A stretch of 64,000 nt of DNA from Pseudomonadota bacterium (GCA_029561145.1 JAKQJM010000091.1:1-64000); one strand, 5' to 3'. Positions 1 through 8,989 are shown, counted from the stretch's first letter. The notes: generated from the letters alone by a model not told the origin. Numbers and translations: made by a program.

Positions 1-64
1 TTTTTATTGCTGCGGCGTGCGTGCCACGCGAGCTGCAACAGGTCACCGCTGAGCGCTTTATTCC

Positions 65-98
65 AAGCCCCATCTGCCCCTGCAGGTGGGGCTTTTTA
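65..98 (+). terminator. Intrinsic terminator, repeat unit 1
   Basis: A 13-bp stem (65-77 with 82-94, one G-T wobble) closes a CCCT loop and is followed by TTTATT. It reads on the plus strand only, since the minus strand has no T run after the stem. Confidence 0.8.
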
Positions 99-156
99 TT
101 GCTGCGGCGTGCACGCCACGCGAGCTGCAACAGGTCACCGCTGTGCGCTTTATCCC

Positions 157-190
157 AAGCCCCATCTGCCCCTACAGGTGGGGCTTTTTA
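157..190 (+). terminator. Intrinsic terminator, repeat unit 2
   Basis: Same hairpin as unit 1, with one substitution at the top of the stem (ACAG instead of GCAG), which slightly enlarges the loop. It is followed by a T run to 190. Confidence 0.8.
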
Positions 191-373
191 TTGCTGCGGC
201 GTGCGTGCCACGCGAGCTGCAACAGGTCACCGCTGAGCGCTTTATTCCAAGCCCCATCTGTAATGACCCAGCGAATTGCTGCTCAGTTGAGCGCTCTATC
301 CGTTGCGGTGAAGGCCGCCTGCGGCGTGCGTGCCACGCGAGCTGCAACAGGTCACCGCTGAGCGCTTTATCCC

Positions 374-407
374 AAGCCCCATCTGCCCCTGCAGGTGGGG
401 CTTTTCC
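374..407 (+). terminator. Intrinsic terminator, repeat unit 4
   Basis: The 13-bp stem 374-386 with 391-403 and its CCCT loop are intact and followed by TTTCC. It is the last terminator before hemF, so hemF probably needs its own promoter between here and 517. TTGACG at 446-451 is a possible -35, but no good -10 follows it. Confidence 0.75.
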
Positions 408-517
408 TTACGCCCCTGCTTACAGCGCAAGGCGTTGAGTGGACCTTGACGTTGGATTGGGCAAAATCGATTCCCAGCTGTTAGGCTCCCGCCCCCTGCC
501 GCCGATCACAATCAATC

Positions 518-1426
518 ATGCCGGACCCCTCGGATCACCTGGATATCATCGAAAGCTATCTGAGTGATCTGCAGAACCGGATATGCACGTCGATTGAATC
601 GCTTGATGGCAAAGCCCGATTCCGCGAGGACGCTTGGCAGCGTTCCGAGGGCGGCGGAGGAAAGACGCGGATCCTGGCCAACGGCAACGTATTCGAACAG
701 GCGGGAGTAGGCTTCTCGCGGGTGTCGGGGACGACCCTGCCGCCGTCGGCTTCGCAGCACCGGCCCGAGTTGGCGGGGCGCAGCTGGACAGCGCTTGGAG
801 TTTCCCTCGTCTTCCACCCGCTCAATCCCTATGTGCCGACGACGCACATGAACGTGCGATTCTTCGAGGCTGCCGCGGAAGGAAAGGATCCTGTGTGGTG
901 GTTCGGCGGCGGTTTTGACCTGACTCCGTTCTATCCGTTCGACGACGACATCCGCCAATGGCATTCGATAGCCAGACGAGTCTGCACGCCGTTCGGCGAG
1001 GAACGCTATCCGCGCTTCAAGAAATGGTGCGACGACTATTTCTTCATCAAGCACCGCAACGAAACCCGTGGTGTGGGCGGCCTCTTCTTCGATGACCTCC
1101 ACGAGGATGGCTTCGATCGGTGCTTCGAGTTCATGCGCGGCGTGGGGGATGGCTTCCTAGACGCTTACCTCCCAATCGTGCAGCGTCGCAAGGCGGTCGC
1201 ATTCGGCGATCGCGAGCGCGAATTCCAGCTCTACCGGCGCGGTCGCTATGTCGAATTCAATCTGGTCTACGACCGCGGCACGCTATTCGGGCTCCAGTCC
1301 GGCGGGCGCACCGAATCGATCCTGATGAGTCTGCCGCCACGCCTGCGCTTCGAGTATGCCTACGCTCCAGAGGCAGGCAGCGACGAGGCGCGCCTCAGCG
1401 ACTATCTTGTGCCGCGGGAATGGTGA
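518..1426 (+). CDS. hemF: Oxygen-dependent coproporphyrinogen III oxidase
   Basis: Catalyses the oxygen-dependent oxidative decarboxylation of coproporphyrinogen III to protoporphyrinogen IX in the cytoplasm, late in haem synthesis. The 302 residues match the usual length of about 300. Family signatures include HMNVRFF (110-116), [11 protein letters not shown] (130-140), [11 protein letters not shown] and a C-terminal [11 protein letters not shown]. Four histidines at 100, 110, 149 and 179 line up with the four conserved histidines known from E. coli HemF. It is a single gene, transcribed away from the repeat array and convergent with the DUF2782 gene, 10 bp away. A second enzyme that uses the pathway's next intermediate, HemJ, lies near 40.4 kb. 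Confidence 0.97.
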   Translation: MPDPSDHLDIIESYLSDLQNRICTSIESLDGKARFREDAWQRSEGGGGKTRILANGNVFEQAGVGFSRVSGTTLPPSASQHRPELAGRSWTALGVSLVFHPLNPYVPTTHMNVRFFEAAAEGKDPVWWFGGGFDLTPFYPFDDDIRQWHSIARRVCTPFGEERYPRFKKWCDDYFFIKHRNETRGVGGLFFDDLHEDGFDRCFEFMRGVGDGFLDAYLPIVQRRKAVAFGDREREFQLYRRGRYVEFNLVYDRGTLFGLQSGGRTESILMSLPPRLRFEYAYAPEAGSDEARLSDYLVPREW

Positions 1427-1436
1427 ATCGGCGTAA

Positions 1437-1877
1437 CTAGTTCCACTCGTAGATCGTGAAGTAGACAGGTGCAACCGGGCCGTCGAGAGGATCATGATCG
1501 AGTCGCCCGTCGCCGTTTCGATCGAGGTAGGTCTGCGCGGGACCTTTTTGTGGAACAATTCGGATCATACGCAGTTTTCCTTTTTCCCGATACTCGCGCA
1601 CGGTATCGCTGCCTTCCTTGCGCTCGACGACGGAATCGCTGCTCGTCTCGATCTCGGAGGCGCTGCGATTGTTCAAGCGGGAGGCCCTGTCGCGAACCAG
1701 GCGCGTGTCCGGCATTGCCGGCGTCACTGATTCGGGTTCGGCTACCGGATCCGCCGTACTGACGTCTTTTGCATTGATGTCAGGCGGTGGCGGTGCCGAC
1801 TGATCAGGCGGAGCTGCTCCCGCGCTTGCCGAGAAACACAGGAGAAGTGCTGCACAAAAAACGGCGTGGTGGTTCAT
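1437..1877 (-). CDS. DUF2782 domain protein, secreted
   Basis: A 146-residue protein with a clear signal peptide (hydrophobic residues 7-18, likely cleavage after AGA at 20-22), then a Pro/Asp/Ser-rich low-complexity linker to about residue 95. The conserved C-terminal domain contains DRNGDGRLD, which resembles a calcium-binding EF-hand loop, and ends PVYFTIYEWN. This matches the DUF2782 family of periplasmic proteins, whose genes lie near polA in xanthomonads. The function is unknown. It is convergent with hemF and about 80 bp downstream of the kinase gene, so it could be read from that operon. Confidence 0.8.
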   Translation of the reverse strand: MNHHAVFCAALLLCFSASAGAAPPDQSAPPPPDINAKDVSTADPVAEPESVTPAMPDTRLVRDRASRLNNRSASEIETSSDSVVERKEGSDTVREYREKGKLRMIRIVPQKGPAQTYLDRNGDGRLDHDPLDGPVAPVYFTIYEWN

Positions 1878-1954
1878 GACGTTGCAACCTCGGAAGTTGT
1901 TTGACTCGCTTGTGTGACTCTATACGCAATTGCCTGAAAATTCGTTGAAATCCG

Positions 1955-4711
1955 TCAAATGCCGCCCCCAAGTTCGCCGGCCAGACGCTCGGCGCGCGCT
2001 CGGTTCACTTCCGCGGGCAACAATGCCTTTCTCAGTACAGGCATCGACTGCCCGAGCAGCTGACGTGCCTCGAGGGGTCGATGTTCGCGAACCCGCAGGC
2101 CAGCCAGTTCGGCGCGTGCGATCGCAAGATCGACCGGTGATGCGGCGCCCTGCTCCAATGCCGATACCGCCTTGGCAAGCGCCAGATCAGCCTCACCATA
2201 CGCATGCCGAAGCACGGCAAATTCGGCGCGGGCCCGCTGGGCATGCGCAAATACCGGATGCGACGGCGGAACCAGGGCCGACCAGAGTCGTTCCGATTCC
2301 TCGAGCAACGGCAGGCCGCGTGCGGGATCCTTCGCACGACTGGCCAGGGAGGCAAGCTGCCAGGTGAGCATCGCGAATTCGCCGGATTCTTCACCCTCGA
2401 TGCTCCTGCACAGCTCCCGAAGACGACTCAACTCGTTCCAGGCTTCCTCACGCTGGCCGATCAGGCCGAGCGTTCGCGCACGGGAGCGTTCAATACGACG
2501 GCGAACCTGATGATCCGCAGCGATGTGATCTGCGTCGAGGAGATTGATCGCGTTGTCGATTGCGCCAAGGCTGCCGGTGTAGTCGCCAGCATTTTCCAGG
2601 ATGCCCGCGCGGTTGGTCCACGATACCGCTTCATCCAGCTTGCCTAGTCCGACCTCGTTCATTGCCTTGTCGGAGCGGCTGAGCATTTCTGCAGCTTCCT
2701 GGTACCGTCCGAGATCGTTCAACGTAACGGCCAGGTCATTGGTCAGACTCATCATTCGCGAACCCCCGGCGGCGACCACGCGCTCCTGCATCGCGATCGC
2801 CTCGCGCAGGACCGGCTCCGCGTCCGTCGGCCTTCCGCATGCGTTCAGCGCAGAAGCCCGCGCACGCATCAACGGAAGGTTGGAAGGCGCATCCGAAGGG
2901 AGTTTGGCCTTTGCCAGCGCCAAGCCGCCATCCGCCACCTTGAGCGCCTCCTCGCAGTCGCCGCGAGTGGCGAGCAGCGACGCCAGCAACTGTGCCGACT
3001 CGATGGACGAATCGACATCCGCAATGGATTTGTCGAAGCCAAGCCGGTAGGCCTTGCGTATCAGGTCGATGGCCTCCTCGTCCTTGCCGCCTCGGTGACT
3101 GACCATGCCGAGTGTCTGCAAGGATCGGACACGAAGCACGTCATCCTCTGGAGCGAATTGCTCGCGCCATCCCGCAGCGGTTTGCGCAGCAGCGAGTGAA
3201 CCGGCGCCATCCTCCACCAGGCCGAGGATGCTCGAATACTCTTCATAATCGTCGGCCAGCCGCAGCGCGTCGGCACTGTCCGCCGGTGCGATGCCTTCGA
3301 GTCCGGCGCGCATCAGGTCGCGCGCGATGCGTGTCTCGCCGAGTTGCGCATAAAGCGTGGCGAGCAGGCGTTGCAGTCTTTGCGTGAAACTGCCGTCGAC
3401 GGCGCTGCGAGCTTCCAGCTTCCTGCGGGCGGCGTCGAGCAGATCGCGAACACCCACCTGTCGACTCATGGCCACGTCAGGCGCTGCCGCGGTAAGCGCG
3501 TCGGTGAGGAACTCGAGAGACGCACGGGCGCTTGCCGCATCCTGCTCGGACGCCGCTAGCGCGCGTTGCGCGGTCGATTCCGCATGCAGGGCGCGTTCGC
3601 GCTCCCGATCGAGCCGCCAGACGAACGCCGTGCCGATCGCCAGCGCAACGACAGACGCGGCGACGCCCAACCTGTGGCGCCCAATGAACTTGCGAATGCG
3701 GTACGACCGGGTCGTCGCTGCCGCACGGATCGGACGACCTTGCCGGTAGCGGTCAAGATCATCACGGAATTCACTGGCGCTGGAATAGCGGTCACCGGGT
3801 TTCATCTCGGTGGCCTTGGCGATGATGCCGGCGAGTTCCGCATCGATCTTCAGGGCTTCGATCGCGGCGGGCGATTCGGCATCGGCTTTGCGTTGCCCGG
3901 TCAGAAGTTCGCGCAGCATCACGCCGAGACTGTAGATGTCACTCGCTGTCGTTATCGTTGCGCCCGCCTTCTGCTCCGGGCTCGCATAGCCGCGACTGAA
4001 GATCCGGGTCGAGGTCGAGCGCTGTCCTTGCTCACCCGTCTCGATGAGACGCGCAATGCCGAAATCCAGCAGCTTGACCACGCCATCGGGCGTCACCAGC
4101 ACATTGGCCGGCTTCAGATCGCGATGGACGATCAAGTGCTGGTGCGCATGCTCAACCGCGTCGAGCATGGCATCGAACAACTGCAGCCGGTCACGCAGTC
4201 GCGTGGGTTGGAGGCGCAGATGGTCGAGCAGCGGCAAACCATCGACGAACTCCATTGCCAGCCACGGCTGGCCATCCGCTGTTTCACCGCCATCGAGCAG
4301 GCGGGCGATATGCGGATGATCAAGCTCGGCAAGAATCTGACGCTCCTGACGCAGCCGCCGGATGCTGTCGCTGGTTGGAAATCCGCGAAGGAGCTTGATC
4401 GCAACGCGTTGATCGAAATTCCCGTCGATGCGTTCGGCAAGGAAGACGGTGCCCATTCCGCCGGAACCCAGTTCGCGCCGGAGCTGCCATGCGCCAACGC
4501 GTGTCGAGGCGCGCGGAGCGAGCGCCAACGCACCCTCGTTGATCGCCTGTTGAACCGGATCGCCATCGCGACGATCGGCGGCGAGCAGACGCACCAACAG
4601 CGCATGGTCGGCATCCTGCAAGTCCAGCCGTTCAACTTCGACCCGCTGCAGTTCCTCGCTCAAGCCGCACAATCGCTGGAAATGCTCGGCAATATGATCA
4701 AGCTCGGGCAT
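1955..4711 (-). CDS. Membrane Ser/Thr protein kinase with C-terminal TPR-like region
   Basis: A Hanks-type kinase of 918 residues. An N-terminal segment (1-75) precedes the kinase domain. Visible motifs are the glycine loop GSGGMG (82-87), the VAIK lysine K106, HRDLK with catalytic D198, and DFG with D216, so the enzyme should be active. After a basic stretch, one membrane helix lies at about 347-366, followed by about 550 residues of helical repeats resembling TPRs. The TPR half is expected outside the membrane, as a ligand or partner sensor. The start lies 2 nt after the stop of the ECF sigma gene, so the two are translationally close and almost certainly cotranscribed. This pairing suggests that the kinase controls the sigma factor. 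Substrate and signal are unknown. Confidence 0.9.
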   Translation of the reverse strand: MPELDHIAEHFQRLCGLSEELQRVEVERLDLQDADHALLVRLLAADRRDGDPVQQAINEGALALAPRASTRVGAWQLRRELGSGGMGTVFLAERIDGNFDQRVAIKLLRGFPTSDSIRRLRQERQILAELDHPHIARLLDGGETADGQPWLAMEFVDGLPLLDHLRLQPTRLRDRLQLFDAMLDAVEHAHQHLIVHRDLKPANVLVTPDGVVKLLDFGIARLIETGEQGQRSTSTRIFSRGYASPEQKAGATITTASDIYSLGVMLRELLTGQRKADAESPAAIEALKIDAELAGIIAKATEMKPGDRYSSASEFRDDLDRYRQGRPIRAAATTRSYRIRKFIGRHRLGVAASVVALAIGTAFVWRLDRERERALHAESTAQRALAASEQDAASARASLEFLTDALTAAAPDVAMSRQVGVRDLLDAARRKLEARSAVDGSFTQRLQRLLATLYAQLGETRIARDLMRAGLEGIAPADSADALRLADDYEEYSSILGLVEDGAGSLAAAQTAAGWREQFAPEDDVLRVRSLQTLGMVSHRGGKDEEAIDLIRKAYRLGFDKSIADVDSSIESAQLLASLLATRGDCEEALKVADGGLALAKAKLPSDAPSNLPLMRARASALNACGRPTDAEPVLREAIAMQERVVAAGGSRMMSLTNDLAVTLNDLGRYQEAAEMLSRSDKAMNEVGLGKLDEAVSWTNRAGILENAGDYTGSLGAIDNAINLLDADHIAADHQVRRRIERSRARTLGLIGQREEAWNELSRLRELCRSIEGEESGEFAMLTWQLASLASRAKDPARGLPLLEESERLWSALVPPSHPVFAHAQRARAEFAVLRHAYGEADLALAKAVSALEQGAASPVDLAIARAELAGLRVREHRPLEARQLLGQSMPVLRKALLPAEVNRARAERLAGELGGGI

Positions 4712-4713
4712 GG

Positions 4714-5277
4714 TCAGCTTTCCAGCGCCGTTCGCAACCAGGCCTTGGCGAGACGCAGGTCGCGATCAACCGTGCCCTCGGAGACCCCCAGGGAGGCAGC
4801 GACTTCACAACGGTCGAGTCCTCCGAAATAGACGAGTTCGATCATCTTGACCTGGCGCGGGTTGCTGCGGCCAAGTTCGGTCAATGCCGAGTCCAGTTGC
4901 AACAGCGTGGCGTCATCCTTCCCGCCGGACACATTGAGTGCCGCAGCGATATCGACACGATCGACGTTTCCGCCGCGCTTTCCGGCGCTGCGCTTGCGCG
5001 CCGCATCGACGAGCACCTGGCGCGTAGCCTGGGCGACCACGTTGAAGAAGTGCTTGCGGTTCTCCCACGGCGCATCGCCACCCAACATGCGCATCAGTGC
5101 TTCGTGGGCCAGTTCGGTGGCGCTGAGCGTCGCTGCCGGTGTATGGCGCAGGGATTGTCCGGCGATCGCTCGAACCCGGCTGTAGACCAGATCCATCAGT
5201 GTCACGCGTGCGTCTTCCTCGCCGGCACGCCAGCGATTGATCAACCGGGTGACGTCGTGTTCGCTGGACTCTGCCAT
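4714..5277 (-). CDS. ECF sigma factor, TIGR02999-like, kinase-linked
   Basis: An extracytoplasmic-function sigma-70 factor of 187 residues with regions 2 (about 10-100) and 4 (about 125-185; EVAASLGVSEGTVDRDLRLAK is the helix-turn-helix). The region-2.2 segment reads LSATELAHEALMRM, lacking the usual run of acidic residues and carrying Thr54 beside it. Sigma factors of the ECF43 type are reported to need phosphorylation at a threonine in this area by a neighbouring Ser/Thr kinase (EcfP/PknT of Vibrio). The kinase gene follows directly. That this protein works the same way is inference. No anti-sigma gene is adjacent, which fits kinase control. Confidence 0.9.
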   Translation of the reverse strand: MAESSEHDVTRLINRWRAGEEDARVTLMDLVYSRVRAIAGQSLRHTPAATLSATELAHEALMRMLGGDAPWENRKHFFNVVAQATRQVLVDAARKRSAGKRGGNVDRVDIAAALNVSGGKDDATLLQLDSALTELGRSNPRQVKMIELVYFGGLDRCEVAASLGVSEGTVDRDLRLAKAWLRTALES

Positions 5278-5937
5278 CGGAGCGGTCGGAAGGACGAATG
5301 CCGCAGTCTACCGGGCTGACCCAGCACTAATCGACGACTGCTTGCGGGTTTCTGCACCTTCCTGCGTAGTCGGTGGAACTCCTGGTTCCGAAGTGTTCGA
5401 TGATCAAGATCGCAAGAGGAATGCAGATCGCATGCGTGCCGATGGTCAGTGTCGGCGCCGGTGCGCGGGTCGCTCCGATCCGGTCCCGAATCTGCGATTG
5501 CAGGCAGCGGACGCGACCCCAGCCCGGTTCCAGCGCCGGTCGAAGATGGAGATCCCGGCGGTTGTTTTGGATGTCCGATGCGCCGGCGCGAACATCGCTG
5601 GTGCTGCGTCGCCCACATTCGCCGTAACCGCGTCATCGTCGACGGGACTTCCAGCGTCGCCGGGGAGCAGAACCACCAAGGTCTTGGCGGCTATCAGACG
5701 CCAACAGGCGATTGTCTCTTCTGCCCGGGATTCGATACGCCATGAGCAGTGGCGTGCAGACGCGGTTCGCCGGCGGCGGGCTGGCCCGATACGGACACCA
5801 CGGGAATATCGTCCGCCGTCGCCGGTGGGAATTCCAGCGTGTATCCGAGCAGCCGACCGGGCGCAACCGGATCGCGGAATGTTGCATTGAGCAAGAGTGC
5901 AAGCCAAGCTGCGGGGCCACCCCAGTTCTCGCGCCCC
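5278..5937. other. 660-bp gap upstream of polA, no convincing gene
   Basis: No frame of either strand has a start, ribosome site and codon pattern good enough to call. Two minus-strand stretches look mildly protein-like: from an ATG at 5939 down to a stop near 5694, and then in another frame down to about 5446. Together they could be one decayed gene divergent from polA, but no family is recognised. Promoters of the sigma/kinase operon (minus) and polA (plus) must lie here, but no clear -35/-10 pair was found. Confidence 0.4.
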
Positions 5938-8703
5938 ATGCCGCACTCCCGACCGCGCCTCGTCCTCATCGATGGATCGTCGTATCTGTTCCGCGCGTTC
6001 CATGCGCTGCCGCCACTGAGCAATGCGGCCGGCGAACCGACCGGCGCGTTGTTCGGTGTCGTCAACATGTTGCGTTCGACACTGAAGGAGCGCCCGGACT
6101 TCGTCGCGTTTGTCAGTGATGCGTCGGGCCCGACGTTTCGTGACGCGATGTACGCCGACTACAAGGCGACGCGCACTCCGACGCCCGAGGATCTCAAGCG
6201 GCAGGTGCAACCGATGCTCGAGATTGTCGCTGCGCTCGGATTCCCGATCCTGCGTGTCGGTGGCGTCGAAGCCGACGACGTGATCGGAACTCTCGCACGT
6301 GAAGCGGAGGCACTCGATATCGATGTGACGATCTCGACCGGAGACAAGGATTTCGCCCAACTTGTTTCGCCGCATATCACCCTGATCAACACGATGACCA
6401 GCACGACCATGGATCGTGACGGCGTGATCGCCAAGTTTGGAGTGCCGCCCGAGCGGATAGTCGATTTCCTGGCGTTGACCGGCGACGCCGTCGACAACGT
6501 GCCCGGGGTGAACAAGTGCGGCCCCAAGACCGCAGCCAAATGGATCGCCGAGTACGGATCGCTGGACGGCGTGCTGGCCGCTGCCGACAAAGTCGGCGGC
6601 AAGATCGGCGAAAACCTTCGCGAGGCGCTGGCGCATCTGCCGTTGTCGCGCCAGCTCGTCACGATCAAGACCGATGTCGAGCTTGAGGTCGGCGTGGAGG
6701 ATCTCGCCCTGCGCGATCCGGACGTCGACACATTGCGCGCTTTGTATCGACGCTACGAATTCAATGCCGCGCTGAAGGATCTGGAGAAAGGTTTCCCGAC
6801 AAGCACTGTTGTCGTGCCGGTCGGCGCCGAACCTGTTCCTGCAACACCGTCCTCGGATCCCGGCGAGCCGAGCCGGGATGCGCATTCCGGCGCAGCCGGC
6901 AATTACGAGCTGGTGGTCGATGAGGACAGGTTCAAGCATTGGCTTGAAGTGCTTGCGCGCGCCGAGTTGATCGCATTCGACACCGAGACCACGTCACTCG
7001 ATGCAATGCAGGCCGAGGTTGTCGGAGTATCGTTCGCGGTCGAAGCACGGTCAGCGGCGTATGTCCCGCTCGCGCACGACTACCCGGGCGCACCGCCGCA
7101 ACTCGATCGTGCGCGTGTGCTCGCTGCGTTGAAGCCGATGCTCGAGGACGCCGGCAAGGCCAAGGTTGGCCAGCATGCCAAGTACGACATGAATGTCCTT
7201 TCCTGCGCTGGCATCACCGTGCGCGGCATCACGCACGACACGATGCTCGAATCTTACGTGCTGAATTCGACTGCATCGCGCCACGACATGGATAGCCTCG
7301 CCCGTGAGCATCTCGGCTACCAGACAATCCACTACGAGGACGTTGCCGGCAAGGGAGCCCGCCAGATCGGATTCTCGCAGGTCGACCTCGAGACGGCGAC
7401 GCGCTACGCGGCGGAGGATGCCGACATCACGCTCCGCCTGCATCAACAGTTGTGGCCGAAGCTTGAGGCCGAGCCGAAGCTCGCGTCGGTCTATCGCGAC
7501 ATCGAAATCCCGCTGGTACCGGTGCTCGCGCGCATGGAGCAACGTGGAGTGCTGATCGATGTCGATGCGCTGCGCCTGCAGGGACGCCAGCTCGCCAGCC
7601 GAATGCACGAACTGACCCTGCAAAGCCATCGCGTGGCAGGACGGAATTTCAGCCTCGACTCGCCGAAGCAATTGCAGGCGCTGTTGTTCGACGAACTGAA
7701 GTTGCCTGCCGTCCTGAAGACGCCGAAGGGTCAGCCATCGACAAACGAGGAAGCGCTCGAGGCGATTGCCGAAGCGCACGAATTGCCGCGCCTGATCCTC
7801 GAGTATCGAGGGTTGGCCAAGCTGCGTTCGACCTACACCGAAAAGCTTGCCGAAATCGTCAATCCGCGCACAGGGCGCGTCCACACAAGCTATCACCAGG
7901 CGACCGCGGCGACCGGACGCCTGTCGTCGTCCGATCCGAATCTGCAGAACATTCCGGTACGTACCGAGGAAGGTCGGCGGATCCGGCAGGCTTTCGTCGC
8001 ACCGACCGGTTGGAAGGTGCTCGCCGCCGACTACTCGCAGATCGAATTGCGCATCATGGCGCACCTTTCCGGAGACGTCGGACTGTTGTCGGCATTCCAT
8101 GGCGACCAGGACATCCATCGCTCCACCGCCGCCGAAGTGTTTGGCGTATCGCTAGGCGATGTCGACGCCAACCAGCGTCGTGCAGCCAAGGCGATCAATT
8201 TCGGATTGATGTACGGGATGGGCGCGTTCGGACTCGCTCGCCAGCTTGGCATTGGTCGCGGCGAGGCGCAGGACTATATCGCCCGTTATTTCCAGCGCTA
8301 TCCAGGTGTTCGCGAGTTCATGGACCGCGTTCGCGAGCAGGCGCACCGCGATGGTTTCGTCGAGACCGTGTTCGGCCGGCGCCTCTATCTGCACAGCATC
8401 CATTCGCGCAACCAGGCCCAGCGCGCCGGCGCCGAGCGTGCCGCGATCAACGCGCCGATGCAGGGAACCGCAGCCGATATCATCAAGCGTGCGATGCTCG
8501 CCATCGACGCCTGGCTTGCCGATCGCGACGACAGGGCCCATATGCTGATGCAGGTGCATGACGAGCTCGTCTTCGAAGTGCGCGAGGATGCCATCGACGA
8601 GATCCGCGACGGCGTTCGCGAGCGCATGGCCGCGGCAGCCGCGTTGGCCGTTCCGCTGGTCGTCGACATCGGCGTGGGTGAGAACTGGGATCAGGCGCAC
8701 TGA
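5938..8703 (+). CDS. polA: DNA polymerase I
   Basis: The 921-residue repair and Okazaki-fragment polymerase. The ATG at 5938 gives the expected N-terminus (PRLVLIDGSSYLFRAFHALP). The frame is open further upstream, but that extension has no family resemblance. Domains: 5'-3' exonuclease (about 1-290, with GDKDFAQLV and GDAVDNVPG), 3'-5' exonuclease (about 310-500, with intact FDTETTSL, so proofreading is retained), and polymerase (about 530-921, with motif A DYSQIELRIMAHL, motif B AKAINFGLMYGMG and motif C MQVHDELVFE). It stands alone on the plus strand. A small RNA gene follows about 100 bp downstream, in the position of Spot 42 in enterobacteria. Confidence 0.98.
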   Translation: MPHSRPRLVLIDGSSYLFRAFHALPPLSNAAGEPTGALFGVVNMLRSTLKERPDFVAFVSDASGPTFRDAMYADYKATRTPTPEDLKRQVQPMLEIVAALGFPILRVGGVEADDVIGTLAREAEALDIDVTISTGDKDFAQLVSPHITLINTMTSTTMDRDGVIAKFGVPPERIVDFLALTGDAVDNVPGVNKCGPKTAAKWIAEYGSLDGVLAAADKVGGKIGENLREALAHLPLSRQLVTIKTDVELEVGVEDLALRDPDVDTLRALYRRYEFNAALKDLEKGFPTSTVVVPVGAEPVPATPSSDPGEPSRDAHSGAAGNYELVVDEDRFKHWLEVLARAELIAFDTETTSLDAMQAEVVGVSFAVEARSAAYVPLAHDYPGAPPQLDRARVLAALKPMLEDAGKAKVGQHAKYDMNVLSCAGITVRGITHDTMLESYVLNSTASRHDMDSLAREHLGYQTIHYEDVAGKGARQIGFSQVDLETATRYAAEDADITLRLHQQLWPKLEAEPKLASVYRDIEIPLVPVLARMEQRGVLIDVDALRLQGRQLASRMHELTLQSHRVAGRNFSLDSPKQLQALLFDELKLPAVLKTPKGQPSTNEEALEAIAEAHELPRLILEYRGLAKLRSTYTEKLAEIVNPRTGRVHTSYHQATAATGRLSSSDPNLQNIPVRTEEGRRIRQAFVAPTGWKVLAADYSQIELRIMAHLSGDVGLLSAFHGDQDIHRSTAAEVFGVSLGDVDANQRRAAKAINFGLMYGMGAFGLARQLGIGRGEAQDYIARYFQRYPGVREFMDRVREQAHRDGFVETVFGRRLYLHSIHSRNQAQRAGAERAAINAPMQGTAADIIKRAMLAIDAWLADRDDRAHMLMQVHDELVFEVREDAIDEIRDGVRERMAAAAALAVPLVVDIGVGENWDQAH

Positions 8704-8807
8704 TCGCCGACTGCCGGCGGGTCGTCAACGTGAATCGTGGGTAAATGAATCCGGAATTCTTTTCGACCGCGGGAAACTTTCCGCTGCCAAGCCGCGTCTT
8801 ATTGTTC

Positions 8808-8934
8808 GGGTGCACGCAACGGCACCCCCGGATCCATCCACCTCCCTGGTTGGATCCCCCCGGAAATCGGTCCCTCCCCAGACCGGTTTTCGACCCCGCC
8901 CCGAGGGCTCCCCCTGGCCCTCGGGGCATTTTTA
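8808..8934 (+). ncRNA. sX13: sX13-like small regulatory RNA
   Basis: The intergenic DNA after polA folds into a row of hairpins with C-rich loops: 8808-8813/8822-8827 (GGGTGC/GCACCC); 8830-8836/8851-8857 (GGATCCA/TGGATCC), where a further CCA/TGG leaves a CCTCCC loop; 8864-8872/8881-8889 with loop CCTCCCCA; and a terminator with loop TCCCCCTG. This is the described layout of sX13 of Xanthomonas, a small RNA of about 115 nt whose C-rich loops pair with G-rich motifs at mRNA starts. A weak -10 (TATTGT, 8800-8805) would start it near 8810. Identity rests on structure and position, not an alignment, and the 5' end is approximate. Confidence 0.7.
8898..8934 (+). terminator. Terminator of the sX13-like RNA
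   Basis: A perfect 11-bp stem (8898-8908 with 8917-8927) closes the loop TCCCCCTG and is followed by ATTTTTA. It also separates the sRNA from the convergent minus-strand ligase gene. Confidence 0.85.
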
Positions 8935-8989
8935 TGCCCGTTACCCGGCAATCAGGACCCAGGCAAGGGCGTTTCGTGACTCCCGGACG

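Larger units (their letters stand above)
1..407 (+). repeat. Tandem 92-bp repeat array with terminator hairpins
   Basis: Equivalent points of the unit (TGCGGCGTGC and its variant) recur at 11, 103, 195 and 320. The first two steps are exactly 92 bp and the third is 125 bp. Each unit has GCGTG/CACGC inverted bases, then AGCTGCAACAGGTCACCGCT, then a GC-rich stem and a T run. The window opens inside a T run, so at least one more unit lies upstream. In the third unit the right half of the terminator (after 260) is replaced by about 59 unrelated bases, giving the 33-bp length difference. Units differ by few substitutions, which suggests recent amplification. No open frame here looks like a gene. 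The array ends about 110 bp before hemF. Confidence 0.85.

Noticed and set aside
1..407. CRISPR array
   Set aside because: Unit is 92 bp and contiguous, with no unique spacers and no cas genes; each unit contains a terminator.
5749..5937. Upstream extension of polA by 63 codons
   Set aside because: The family N-terminus begins at the ATG at 5938, and the extension has no similarity to any polymerase.
5446..6939. 497-codon minus-strand frame running into polA
   Set aside because: Most of it is the mirror of polA; only the part beyond 5940 is discussed as a possible relic.
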